From Litorimonas taeanensis (GTDB taxonomy: Bacteria; Pseudomonadota; Alphaproteobacteria; Caulobacterales; Maricaulaceae), in assembly GCF_003634015.1 (NCBI RefSeq), contig NZ_RBII01000001.1:744001-808000 (forward strand): DNA of 64,000 bases, in the 5' to 3' direction. A model generated the notes under the pieces. The model saw only the letters and a program-made list of their open reading frames with translations. It was not told the DNA's origin and made no database searches. Shown here piece after piece: positions 25,190-33,930 of the stretch. Position numbers and translations under genes: made by a program. Numbering within the stretch: the stretch's first letter is position 1; each line of letters starts with the position of its first letter.

Positions 25190-26574
25190 GAGGCTTCTTT
25201 CAAAGTCGCAGGGGTTGCTAGGGCATCGTGGGCTTCATATCCGATCATTAGGACAGCAGGCCCGTTAATGGAGGCGCTCGCCATATCATCAACGAATTGA
25301 GATAAAGACGAAGAAATAATAACTTGATTTGATCTTGTCGCATTTTCAACAACTGTCACGGGCATATCGGCGGCAGCGCCATGAAGATGCAGACGACCCT
25401 GAATAAATCGGGAGGCACCAACTCCCATATAGACAACGGCGCGAGCCCCTTTCTGGGATAAAGCGCGCCAATCTTGTTCTGCGAACCCCTTCATGTCATG
25501 GCCCGTAAGGAATGTGATTGCAGAGTTTTTACCCCGTGATGTCAAAGATGCAGTGATCTCTGCCGCTGCACCAGCAGCAGCCGTAATGCCTGGAACTATT
25601 TTGAACGGAATATCTGACGCTCGAAGAGCTTGAATCTCTTCATCTGCACGTCCAAAAATAAGTGGGTCGCCGCTCTTCAGACGTACGACATGCTTCCCTT
25701 GTTTTGCATGATGAACAATTAAATCATTAATAGCCTCTTGCGACACAGAGGGGCCATGAGGTGTCTTACCAACATATATATATTCAGCTTCACGACGACC
25801 AAGTTCTAATACGGCTTCGCTAACGAGGCGGTCATATATTACGACATCAGCACAATGTAGAGCTTGCTGACCTGCAATTGTCATAAGGTCTGGGTTCCCT
25901 GGCCCTGCGCCAACAAGAACAACGTGCCCTATTTTTTCTAATGGGGATGCCTCCAAAGCATGTTCAACCCTTTTGGCAAATGTCACAGTATCTAGACGTA
26001 TTTGTGACTCCAGGGCATTCCCTTGAAACACATTTGCCCAAAAGCTCTGACGATCTGATAAATTTGGTAAAATGCGTTTAACCTTTTTCCTTAACTCCTG
26101 CGTCACTTTCGCTAATGCACCTAATGTACTCGGCAACCGTTTTTCCAAATCGGCCTTTAGTGCACGACCAAGTCCAGGGCTGGTACCTTCCGTTCCTATT
26201 GATATGACGACTGGAGAGCGATCAACCAATGCTGGCGTTATGAAAGCACACGCATCTTTTTGATCAGCGGCATTTACGAGAACCCCCTGCGTAGAGCATA
26301 GTTTAGCAATTTCAGAATTCACTGAAACATCATCAGTCGCAGCGTAGATTAGTTTTGCGCCATTTATATCGCTGGCCGTAAATTCACGTTCTATCCAAAT
26401 AACGCGATTATCATTATGCCAGCGTTTAATTTCTGGAGATATTAGACTTGAGATAACCTCAAGCCTCGCCTCTGTTTTCACCAAAGTGCGTAGCTTTGCC
26501 TCAGCAGCCTTGCCGCCGCCAATAACGCGGATAACGGTATCTTTCGTATCAACATGTATCGGGAGATAGCGCAT
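25186..26574 (-). CDS. cysG: Siroheme synthase (uroporphyrinogen-III methyltransferase / dehydrogenase / ferrochelatase)
   Basis: A 462-residue trifunctional enzyme that makes siroheme for CysI. The N-terminal domain (about 1-200) is the NAD-dependent precorrin-2 dehydrogenase and sirohydrochlorin ferrochelatase, with VIGGGKAAEAKLRTL. The C-terminal domain (about 210-455) is the SAM-dependent methyltransferase with VGAGPGNPDLMT, VVRLKSGDPLIFGR and PGITAA. It is first in the cys operon, transcribed from a 137-bp divergent region that contains a 16-bp palindrome. Confidence 0.95.
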   Translation of the reverse strand: MRYLPIHVDTKDTVIRVIGGGKAAEAKLRTLVKTEARLEVISSLISPEIKRWHNDNRVIWIEREFTASDINGAKLIYAATDDVSVNSEIAKLCSTQGVLVNAADQKDACAFITPALVDRSPVVISIGTEGTSPGLGRALKADLEKRLPSTLGALAKVTQELRKKVKRILPNLSDRQSFWANVFQGNALESQIRLDTVTFAKRVEHALEASPLEKIGHVVLVGAGPGNPDLMTIAGQQALHCADVVIYDRLVSEAVLELGRREAEYIYVGKTPHGPSVSQEAINDLIVHHAKQGKHVVRLKSGDPLIFGRADEEIQALRASDIPFKIVPGITAAAGAAAEITASLTSRGKNSAITFLTGHDMKGFAEQDWRALSQKGARAVVYMGVGASRFIQGRLHLHGAAADMPVTVVENATRSNQVIISSSLSQFVDDMASASINGPAVLMIGYEAHDALATPATLKEAS

Positions 26575-26613
26575 GTTTCATTCCGTTACTTTAAAGCCTT
26601 GTCAAAATCGCCT

Positions 26614-26629
26614 GTTCTATATATAGAAC
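26614..26629. promoter_or_regulatory. Palindromic candidate operator between cysG and the XRE-cupin gene
   Basis: GTTCTATATATAGAAC is a perfect 16-bp palindrome located 40 bp upstream of cysG and 82 bp upstream of the regulator gene. It is extended by an imperfect outer repeat (TCAAAATCG on the left, CGATTTGA on the right). Its position suits an operator for the divergently encoded XRE-cupin protein, controlling the cysG operon and perhaps itself. Binding is inferred. Confidence 0.6.
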
Positions 26630-26711
26630 GATTTGAGCGAAATCTAGTCCACGACAGAAATAATGTCGGGGAATTCTTAAATACAATAAGAAAAAGCGTT
26701 AAATAGAGATT

Positions 26712-27320
26712 ATGGCCCGACAAAAACGCCAATTTTGCCCCGAAGCAGACGCTTTAGCCGAAAAACTTGGCCAGACAATCCTACGATTGCGTACAGCAGA
26801 CAAATTATCACTGGGTGATTTATCAGATATGTCTGGCGTCGCTAAATCCATGATTAGTCAAATAGAAAAAAATGAAACGAACCCATCACTCGCCACACTA
26901 TCTCGTCTCAGCCTTGCGTTAGGAACGAGCGTAGAGGCTATGGTTTCTAACGACGATGGCCCTGATGCCCTAGTCGAAAAACTGTTTATCAAAGACATTC
27001 CTTTACTAAAAAGTGAGGACGGTCTTTGTGAGCTACGGATTATTGGCTCAATCGACACCGTACAATGGCTACAGTGGTATGATTTCAAGGCAGAAGTAGG
27101 CGGAGTTTTAGAAAGCTCTGCCCACCCAGATGGTTCAATAGAAAACCTATCAGTGCTTACGGGCGAAATCACCGTTGAGGTCGCAGGGCAATCATGGTGT
27201 GTTAAGTCTGGTGAGACAATTCGATACAAAGCAGACAGAGAACATAAATTAACGAACACAGGAACGACGCCTGCTCATGCAACAATGGTGAACATTTTAG
27301 CACAATTAGTACGAAACTAA
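26712..27320 (+). CDS. XRE-family transcriptional regulator with C-terminal cupin
   Basis: A 202-residue regulator. The N-terminal helix-turn-helix (about 15-72) includes LSLGDLSDMSGVAKSMISQI and ENETNPSLATL-type pattern (EKNETNPSLATLSRLS). The C-terminal cupin (about 110-195) includes a SVLTGEITVEVAGQ strand and CVKSGETIRYKAD. XRE-cupin proteins such as E. coli SutR (YdcN) regulate sulfur utilisation. Here the gene diverges from the cysG-DUF2849-cysI-cysH operon, which makes it a good candidate for the local sulfur regulator. The effector is unknown. Confidence 0.88.
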   Translation: MARQKRQFCPEADALAEKLGQTILRLRTADKLSLGDLSDMSGVAKSMISQIEKNETNPSLATLSRLSLALGTSVEAMVSNDDGPDALVEKLFIKDIPLLKSEDGLCELRIIGSIDTVQWLQWYDFKAEVGGVLESSAHPDGSIENLSVLTGEITVEVAGQSWCVKSGETIRYKADREHKLTNTGTTPAHATMVNILAQLVRN

Positions 27321-27415
27321 TTTTTTTATTACGAAGCCAGTATTTTAGTCGTATTCACGTCTATTCTGCTCCCTGTGTGTCTTGCGAATTCTTTAAACTC
27401 CGCTATTGAGCCTTT

Positions 27416-28765
27416 ATGACGTATCACTCGCATCTAGACAAAACTATATCGGCCGATTTTGGCGACGCGCTACTGGCTTCTTTAGCGCCAGATGGCGGAC
27501 TTTGGATGCCTGACAGTTTGCCCTTTTACACGCCAATGCAAACCGCCGAACTTGCGGCAATGAATTTCTGGGAGTGCGCGGCTGAGCTAGCAGAGCATTT
27601 TACAGATAATGCTATCGAAAAAGATAAACTTCGTGCGCTCTGTAAGGATGCATATAATTTCGATGTCCCTCTCAAAACATTAAAGGGTGCAAACTTGGAT
27701 GTAGCAATGGCTGAATCCAACGATGAATATATATTAGAGTTATTTCACGGCCCCACTTTAGCCTTTAAAGATTTCGCCGCCCGTTTCATGGGGCGTTCAG
27801 CTTCTGAACTTATGAAATCATCAGGGCAAACACGTACAATTCTGGTCGCCACATCAGGAGACACAGGCGGCGCTGTTGGAGATGCCTTCTTGGGTCAAGA
27901 TGGAATTAAGGTTGTAATTCTTTATCCGGAAGGCGGCGTTAGTAAGGTTCAAGAACAGCAACTCTGCACTATAGGCGATGTAAATTCCAATGTGAGCGCT
28001 GTGAGCTTGCAAGGGTCTTTTGATGACTGTCAGCAATTGGTCAAAGATGCCTTTGCCAATCAAGAATTAGCAAAGAAACACAACCTCATGTCCGCTAATT
28101 CTATAAACGTCGGACGGGTTATTCCTCAAAGTTTTTATTATTTTTGGACATCTCTGCAAATCAAGGCGGCCCATCCTGGGGTTCCTATTGTTTATAGCAT
28201 TCCCTCTGGTAACTTAGGCAATCTAACAGGCGGAGTAATAGCTAAAAAAATGGGGGCACCAATTGATCGATTCGTCGTAGGTAATAACGTAAACGACCCT
28301 TTCGTTGATTACTTAAAAGATGGCGAATACATTCCTCGAGCGTCTGTTCCCACACTCTCAAACGCTATGGATATCGGAAGACCGAATAATTTTCCACGTA
28401 TTCTGGACTTAATGGACAAAGACTTTGAAGCGGTTTCTTCACTTTGTTGGGGTGCCTCATTTTCAGATCAAGAAACTGAAAGGCATTTGCGCCGTGTATT
28501 TGCTGAAACGGGTTATATAATGTGCCCTCATACGGCCGTTGGGCACTTAGCAATGAATGAATTCTCTAAAGATGTTGAGCGTCCATTTATCAAAGTGACA
28601 GTCGCCACCGCTCACCCTGCAAAATTTGCTGATAGCGTTGAGCGCATAATTGGCCAAGAAGTTCCACTTCCAGAAGCCTTGTCCAAGGCCATGCAAAAAG
28701 AAAAACGTGTTACAAAGTTAGAGCCTAACCTAAGCGCATTGTCAGATTACCTTGATACATTGTGA
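27416..28765 (+). CDS. thrC: Threonine synthase
   Basis: PLP enzyme that converts O-phosphohomoserine to threonine. The 449-residue length is that of the long (fungal/proteobacterial) class. The PLP lysine is in LAFKDFAARFMGR, and the phosphate-binding region is ATSGDTGGAVGDAF. SGNLGNLTGG is the glycine-rich cofactor loop. Its stop is shared with the GTG start of the downstream kinase-like gene (4-bp overlap), so the two are co-translated. Confidence 0.94.
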   Translation: MTYHSHLDKTISADFGDALLASLAPDGGLWMPDSLPFYTPMQTAELAAMNFWECAAELAEHFTDNAIEKDKLRALCKDAYNFDVPLKTLKGANLDVAMAESNDEYILELFHGPTLAFKDFAARFMGRSASELMKSSGQTRTILVATSGDTGGAVGDAFLGQDGIKVVILYPEGGVSKVQEQQLCTIGDVNSNVSAVSLQGSFDDCQQLVKDAFANQELAKKHNLMSANSINVGRVIPQSFYYFWTSLQIKAAHPGVPIVYSIPSGNLGNLTGGVIAKKMGAPIDRFVVGNNVNDPFVDYLKDGEYIPRASVPTLSNAMDIGRPNNFPRILDLMDKDFEAVSSLCWGASFSDQETERHLRRVFAETGYIMCPHTAVGHLAMNEFSKDVERPFIKVTVATAHPAKFADSVERIIGQEVPLPEALSKAMQKEKRVTKLEPNLSALSDYLDTL

Positions 28766-29406
28766 AGCTTAGTCGTACTGATTTCGAAGCTCATTTTAGT
28801 GCGGGAACATTACGTCTCGCCTTCATAGGCATGTCCAATATCGGAAAGAGCTATACCGCCTCACGCCTAGCTAAAAGTTATAACTTTGAACTCATAGAAA
28901 TTGACCAACTCATTCAAGACGAAATGGGGCATAGCGACATGGAAGCATTTGCCCAATGGCAGGGACAGCCTTACAGTGAGGGGTATGCCAAGAGAGAAAT
29001 GGAATCTACAGCTCTCGAAACTCGCGCACTTGAAAAAGCTATGAATGCTGAAGGAAGTAATATTATATTGGATACGCCTGGGAGTGTTATTTATACAGGA
29101 GAGAAAACACTGAAGGCATTACAATCCACGCATTACATTGTTTATATATCTGCGAGTGATGAAAGAGTTGAGGGGTTAAAAAAACAATATTTTGCAAACC
29201 CGAAACCCTTAATTTGGAGGGAGCATTATCAAAAAGCATCACACCAATCCAATGAAGAGGCGATTCTAACCTCTTTTCCGAAGTTGTTAACGGCCAGAGC
29301 TAGGACATATGAAGACTTAGCTGACATCACTCTGCCAAGTGAATTTATATTGGATGCTAAAAACCAGGTCAGCGATATATTTGATTTCTTAAAGCCAGCC
29401 ATTTAA
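28762..29406 (+). CDS. Shikimate-kinase-like P-loop protein coupled to thrC
   Basis: A 214-residue P-loop protein of the shikimate-kinase-like fold. Walker A is GMSNIGKS (residues 23-30), followed by the kinase-like IEIDQLIQDEMG strand (Asp in the usual Mg/substrate position) and an REME segment. The GGG shikimate-binding motif of true AroK is not seen, so shikimate is an unlikely substrate. The GTG start overlaps the thrC stop. Animal THNSL1 joins a shikimate-kinase-like domain to a threonine synthase domain, so a functional tie to ThrC is plausible. A role as a homoserine or other small-molecule kinase is speculation. Its end overlaps hemH by 18 bp, convergent. Confidence 0.7.
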   Translation: MKLSRTDFEAHFSAGTLRLAFIGMSNIGKSYTASRLAKSYNFELIEIDQLIQDEMGHSDMEAFAQWQGQPYSEGYAKREMESTALETRALEKAMNAEGSNIILDTPGSVIYTGEKTLKALQSTHYIVYISASDERVEGLKKQYFANPKPLIWREHYQKASHQSNEEAILTSFPKLLTARARTYEDLADITLPSEFILDAKNQVSDIFDFLKPAI

Positions 29407-30399
29407 CAGTCGTTGCTCGCTTAATGCTTTAAGAAAATTAAGATGATCAGGACGCGTATTTAAACAAGGCACGGCTGTGAATTTTTCACCTCCATTTGCT
29501 AGAAATGTTTCACTGGCTTCAAGTTTAATTTCTTCAAGGGTCTCAAGACAGTCCGCAGAAAACCCCGGCATAACTACCGCAATTTTCTTCACCCCTTTTT
29601 TAGGCATTTGTTCCAAAGTCTTATCCGTATAGGGCTGGAGCCAAGCCTTGGGCCCAAAGCGTGATTGAAACGTGGTAAAGAGATAGTCTTCAGACACATT
29701 CATTTCTTGACGCAACAATTCTGTCGTTCGCAAGCATTCCGCCTGATAAGGGTCACCCTTGTCAACATAGCTTTGTGGCAATCCATGATAAGACGCCATA
29801 ATAGCCTCTGGTTTCCAGTCTAGCGTTGCAAAATGATCCGTTAAACTATCAGACAAGGCTTTAATATATTGCGGCTCATCATAATAATGTCGAAGAAAGC
29901 GAATCTCAGGCAAGTCCATACGCGCCTTAATAGCCTTCGATATGCCGTCAAAAACAGACGCCGTTGTAGCACCAGCAAATTGCGGATAGAGCGGTAAAAC
30001 CCCTACACGCATGCATCCCTTTTCCATAAGTGCATCTAGCGCCGCTTCAATGGATGGATTGCCATAACGCATAGCATATTCTACTTGCACATCTTCCCCG
30101 AACGCCTCTTGAAGTGCTTGCGCTTGCGCTCCTGTAATGCGTACAAGTGGGGCAAGCTTAACAGGCACGGCCTGATTAGAAAACTCGGGTTCATTCCAAA
30201 CTTTCTCATAAGCCTTCGCTGACTTAGCAGGACGTGTTCTTAAGATAATACCATGTAGAATTGGGCACCATATCCAGCGAGATGTATCAATCACGCGGCG
30301 ATCGTGTAAAAATTCAGCAAGATATCTGCGCGTAGCAGCAGGTGTTGGTGCGTCTGGCGAACCAAGGTTGACAAGTAACAAACCTATCTTTGAGGACAT
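29389..30399 (-). CDS. hemH: Ferrochelatase
   Basis: Inserts Fe2+ into protoporphyrin IX to form heme, acting at the cytoplasmic face of the membrane. The 336-residue protein has LLVNLGSPDAPTP at the N-terminus, the metal/porphyrin His in ASYHGLPQSYVDKGDPY and FQSRFGPKAWLQPYTD. The FSADCLETLEEI stretch is the C-terminal active-site Glu region. It is a single gene that overlaps the convergent kinase-like gene by 18 bp. Confidence 0.95.
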   Translation of the reverse strand: MSSKIGLLLVNLGSPDAPTPAATRRYLAEFLHDRRVIDTSRWIWCPILHGIILRTRPAKSAKAYEKVWNEPEFSNQAVPVKLAPLVRITGAQAQALQEAFGEDVQVEYAMRYGNPSIEAALDALMEKGCMRVGVLPLYPQFAGATTASVFDGISKAIKARMDLPEIRFLRHYYDEPQYIKALSDSLTDHFATLDWKPEAIMASYHGLPQSYVDKGDPYQAECLRTTELLRQEMNVSEDYLFTTFQSRFGPKAWLQPYTDKTLEQMPKKGVKKIAVVMPGFSADCLETLEEIKLEASETFLANGGEKFTAVPCLNTRPDHLNFLKALSEQRLLNGWL

Positions 30400-30557
30400 A
30401 GAGCTCTCTTAAACATTGAAAGAATGGATGTAATCTCATTCAAATACGCGTTAGTAGCGATTGCAGGCCATTGACCTGACTGCCTTTGTGGTTACGAATA
30501 GCATCAAACAATAATCGTTAAGATTTGAGTAAAATCAAACAAAACATGTGAGGACAA

Positions 30558-32417
30558 ATGAAACACTTATTATCATCTGCTGTGAGCCTTCTGACTTTAT
30601 CTTTTGTTGCCTGTCAACAGGCTCCAGAGTCGCATTCAGAAAATGTATCGAAAATGGTTGAGGCTGCAACACCGGACACCTCAGCCGCGCCGACGCAACA
30701 AGAAGCAAAAGAGTTTTTAGAAGCTGCCGCAGTGGAAATTGAAACATTAGGGGAATACGCGGCTCGTGTTGCTTGGGTTAAGGCTAACTTTATCACTCAG
30801 GATACGAACTGGCTTGAATCTAAAGTTGGTGAAGATGTTGCTCTCCTCTCTACACGTCTCGCAAATCAAGCGAAACGCTTTAATGGACTACAACTACCAG
30901 AAGATATGCGTCGTAAGATGGACGGCCTAAAACGCGGCTCTAACTTCCCTGCCCCAGAACGTAAGGGCGCTGCCAAAGAGTTAGCCGAGATAATGACACG
31001 TCTTGATTCTCGGTACGGTACAGGAAAATTTGATTATAACGGCGACACTTTGAACCTTGGTCAAGCGAGTGACATCATTGCCACATCTGACGACCCTGAG
31101 GAACTTCGTGCCGTTTGGGAGGGCTGGAGAACAGTCTCACCAGCCATGAAAGGTGACTACGCTGACATGGTTAAAATCATCAATGAAGGCGCTTCCGAAT
31201 TAGGCTATGCCGATGCAGGCGCTTTATGGCGTAGCGGTTACGATATGGACGCTGACGACTTTGTCGCTGAAACAGACCGAATTTGGGGACAAGTCAAACC
31301 ACTTTATGATCAGTTGCACTGCGCTGTACGTGCAGGTTTGAATGAAAAATACGGCGATGAAGTTGTGCCTTTGGATGAACCTATACGCGCGGATCTCCTT
31401 GGCAATATGTGGGGACAAAGCTGGGGCAATATTTACGACGTTGTTAAGCCAGAAGGCGCAGCACCAGGTGTAGATACAACAAAGCTATTAAAGGAAAAAG
31501 AATACGACGCATTGAAAATGGTAAAGACGGCAGAAAAGTTTTTTACTTCAATGGGTTTTGACCCCCTTCCTGAAACATTTTATGAGCGCTCTTTGATTAC
31601 AAAGCCGGAAGATCGCGAAGTCGTCTGTCACGCTTCAGCTTGGAATATTGACTCTAAAGATGACATACGCATCAAGATGTGCACCAAAGTCAATGCAGAA
31701 GATTTCTCAACGGTTCATCACGAACTGGGACACAATTTTTATCAACGCGCCTATAAAAACCAACCTGTTTTCTATCAAGGCGGCGCCAATGATGGCTTCC
31801 ATGAAGCTATCGGCGATATGATTGCGTTGTCGATTACACCTGAATATCTTGTAAAAATAGGCTTGCTAGATAAAGCTGATGTGCCGGGCGAAGATGCCGA
31901 TTTAGCCCTGTTAATGCGTCAAGCTATGGACAAAGTGGCTTTCTTGCCGTTTGGTCTCATGGTTGACCAGTGGCGCTGGAAAGTTTTCTCTGGGGACTAC
32001 ACGCCCGCTCAATATAATGAAGGATGGTGGGAGCTGCGTGATAAGTATCAAGGACTGAAAGCCCCTAGCGAACGCTCCGCGGACGCTTTTGACCCCGGTG
32101 CAAAATATCACATTCCTGGCAATACACCTTATATGCGGTATTTCTTAGCCCACATCTTACAATTCCAATTCCATAAAGCCGCTTGTGATGCAGCCGGTTT
32201 TGAAGGCCCTCTTCACAGATGTTCAGTTTACGGAAACAAAGTTGTTGGAGAGAAGTTTAATGACATGCTCGAAATGGGGCAATCTAAGCCCTGGCCTGAC
32301 GCCTTAGAAGCCTTCACGGGGACACGTGAAATGGACGGTTCTGCAATTTTAGAATATTTCGCACCTCTTCAGGCATATCTTGAGGAGCAAAACAAAGATC
32401 GCACATGCGGTTGGTAA
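30558..32417 (+). CDS. M2-family (ACE-like) zinc dipeptidyl carboxypeptidase lipoprotein
   Basis: A 619-residue peptidase M2 homologue related to angiotensin-converting enzyme. The N-terminal lipoprotein signal ends FVAC (Cys19), so the enzyme is likely periplasmic or outer-membrane attached. The zinc site HELGH lies near residue 386 (VHHELGHNF) and the third ligand in GFHEAIGD about 25 residues later. The single catalytic domain is typical of bacterial members. The ATG is preceded by GAGGA. It is transcribed alone, divergent from hemH, and a hairpin follows it. Confidence 0.9.
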   Translation: MKHLLSSAVSLLTLSFVACQQAPESHSENVSKMVEAATPDTSAAPTQQEAKEFLEAAAVEIETLGEYAARVAWVKANFITQDTNWLESKVGEDVALLSTRLANQAKRFNGLQLPEDMRRKMDGLKRGSNFPAPERKGAAKELAEIMTRLDSRYGTGKFDYNGDTLNLGQASDIIATSDDPEELRAVWEGWRTVSPAMKGDYADMVKIINEGASELGYADAGALWRSGYDMDADDFVAETDRIWGQVKPLYDQLHCAVRAGLNEKYGDEVVPLDEPIRADLLGNMWGQSWGNIYDVVKPEGAAPGVDTTKLLKEKEYDALKMVKTAEKFFTSMGFDPLPETFYERSLITKPEDREVVCHASAWNIDSKDDIRIKMCTKVNAEDFSTVHHELGHNFYQRAYKNQPVFYQGGANDGFHEAIGDMIALSITPEYLVKIGLLDKADVPGEDADLALLMRQAMDKVAFLPFGLMVDQWRWKVFSGDYTPAQYNEGWWELRDKYQGLKAPSERSADAFDPGAKYHIPGNTPYMRYFLAHILQFQFHKAACDAAGFEGPLHRCSVYGNKVVGEKFNDMLEMGQSKPWPDALEAFTGTREMDGSAILEYFAPLQAYLEEQNKDRTCGW

Positions 32418-32445
32418 GCCTAGTGTTTGCCTAAAGCTTAAGCTG

Positions 32446-32474
32446 ACTATGGGGAGTGGTATGCTTCCCATAGT
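32446..32474 (+). terminator. Hairpin between the M2 peptidase and the PopA-like gene
   Basis: Arms of 11 bp, ACTATGGGGAG and CTTCCCATAGT, pair with one G-T wobble across a 7-nt loop. It lies 29 bp after the peptidase stop and 38 bp before the next ATG. The following bases (TAACAGAG) are not a T-run, so it may be a weak terminator or a 5'-leader element of the next gene. Confidence 0.45.
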
Positions 32475-32511
32475 TAACAGAGAAGAAAGATTTAGGGTTT
32501 AACTTTTACCC

Positions 32512-33930
32512 ATGTCTGAATTCACCCCCACTCCATTTGATTCGCTGATACAGCCGAATTCTGACATCGCGGCGAATATTGGGGAATTTCGTGCACCTCG
32601 AATTCTTATCGTAACCGACAATGCTTCAGAAATCATTCCTCTTAGAACTCATTTAAAGCGTTTGAATTATGATGTTCAAATTGCATTTTACAATGGTACG
32701 AAATTATCTTCGACACCTAAAAAGCCTCCTGTTGCAATTATCGTCAACCTAACAAGCTTTAACGAGCGTTCAGAAGATATTTGCACTGTTTTGAAACAAC
32801 ATTATGCTTCGCAGCCGATACCAATGATAGGCGTCCTAGATAAAGTCAGACAAAAGGAAACTTCTAACTTTGATAGTGTCGTAATTGGGCCGTCTCATGC
32901 TTCTCAAATTGCTAATCGAGTCAATTCTTTCATTCGATTGAGTGCAATGGAAACAGAAATAACGCTACGGTTTGAAACTTTACAAAAAGACTTTGGTCAA
33001 CCTGGATTTTTACAAGATACAGGCGATCGCTCTCCATTTCGCGTGTTATTTATAGGGAAAGCCACCGCTGCCTTTATGGTTGTAATTAATGCCCTTCAGA
33101 TGAAAAATGTTGAAGTCGTTGCGGCGTTCACATCATTCAGTGCATTTGATTATTTACATGACTCCGACTTCGACGCAGTGGTGATGAATGCATTGGAGCA
33201 AGCTGAGCCTGCGCTCTCCATATCCCAAACTATGCGAAGAAATGCCCGTCTCTATCACGTGCCCACTTTGTTTTTAGTCGATGAAACCAGTTTTGATTAT
33301 GCAGACAAAGCGTATGAAAGCGGTGCCCGCGATATAATTGACATACATGCTGAGACTGAAGAAATAAGCGGGCGCATCATCGAACTAGCCAATTATCACC
33401 GTTTACATAGTGAATTAAAGCAAGGCTTTGAAAGTCTTGGCGGACATGTCTGCATAACGCCGCATAGCCAATGTTATAATCATAATTTCATGGACAGACA
33501 TTCAGAACGCGTTGTTCGGAGCTGTCACAATGCCCATCAGCCCGTCGCATTTATGGCCCTGAAACTCTTGCCGGATTGCTCCGAGCCTCCGCTAGCTGAT
33601 AATGTTATATCTGCAATTGCAGATATTGGACAAATGCTAAAAAACCTTGTTCGCATGCAAGATACGGTTTCTCATTATCATGCTGATACATATTTGATGT
33701 CATTACCCAATACAAATGCTTATGAAGCATCTATTGTACTAGAACGCATGAAAGCTCTGGTTGATTGCACAGCTTATGAAAGTGGAATCCCAAATACAGC
33801 CTTAAGCTTTTCAATTGAAGCCTCATATGTTGAGGTTGAACCTCATGAAACTAGCTTTTTAGCGATTGGAAGACTCTTCAATCAACTTAACAATATGCCT
33901 TACACGCATGAAAGACAGATTATCGCTTAA
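32512..33930 (+). CDS. PopA-like degenerate REC-REC-GGDEF protein (probable c-di-GMP effector)
   Basis: A 472-residue protein with the PleD/PopA architecture: receiver-like domain about 28-150, second receiver-like domain about 175-295, and GGDEF-like domain about 298-470. Both phospho-acceptor aspartates are replaced by asparagine (Asn79 in AIIVNLTSF, Asn226 in AVVMNALE). The GGDEF signature is HADTY (390-394), so cyclase activity is not expected. However RMQD (381-384) precedes it by exactly five residues, the spacing of the c-di-GMP inhibitory site (RxxD-x5-GGDEF). Caulobacter PopA has this layout and binds c-di-GMP to steer CtrA degradation. Equivalence is inferred. It converges on mfd with a 4-bp overlap. 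Confidence 0.75.
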   Translation: MSEFTPTPFDSLIQPNSDIAANIGEFRAPRILIVTDNASEIIPLRTHLKRLNYDVQIAFYNGTKLSSTPKKPPVAIIVNLTSFNERSEDICTVLKQHYASQPIPMIGVLDKVRQKETSNFDSVVIGPSHASQIANRVNSFIRLSAMETEITLRFETLQKDFGQPGFLQDTGDRSPFRVLFIGKATAAFMVVINALQMKNVEVVAAFTSFSAFDYLHDSDFDAVVMNALEQAEPALSISQTMRRNARLYHVPTLFLVDETSFDYADKAYESGARDIIDIHAETEEISGRIIELANYHRLHSELKQGFESLGGHVCITPHSQCYNHNFMDRHSERVVRSCHNAHQPVAFMALKLLPDCSEPPLADNVISAIADIGQMLKNLVRMQDTVSHYHADTYLMSLPNTNAYEASIVLERMKALVDCTAYESGIPNTALSFSIEASYVEVEPHETSFLAIGRLFNQLNNMPYTHERQIIA

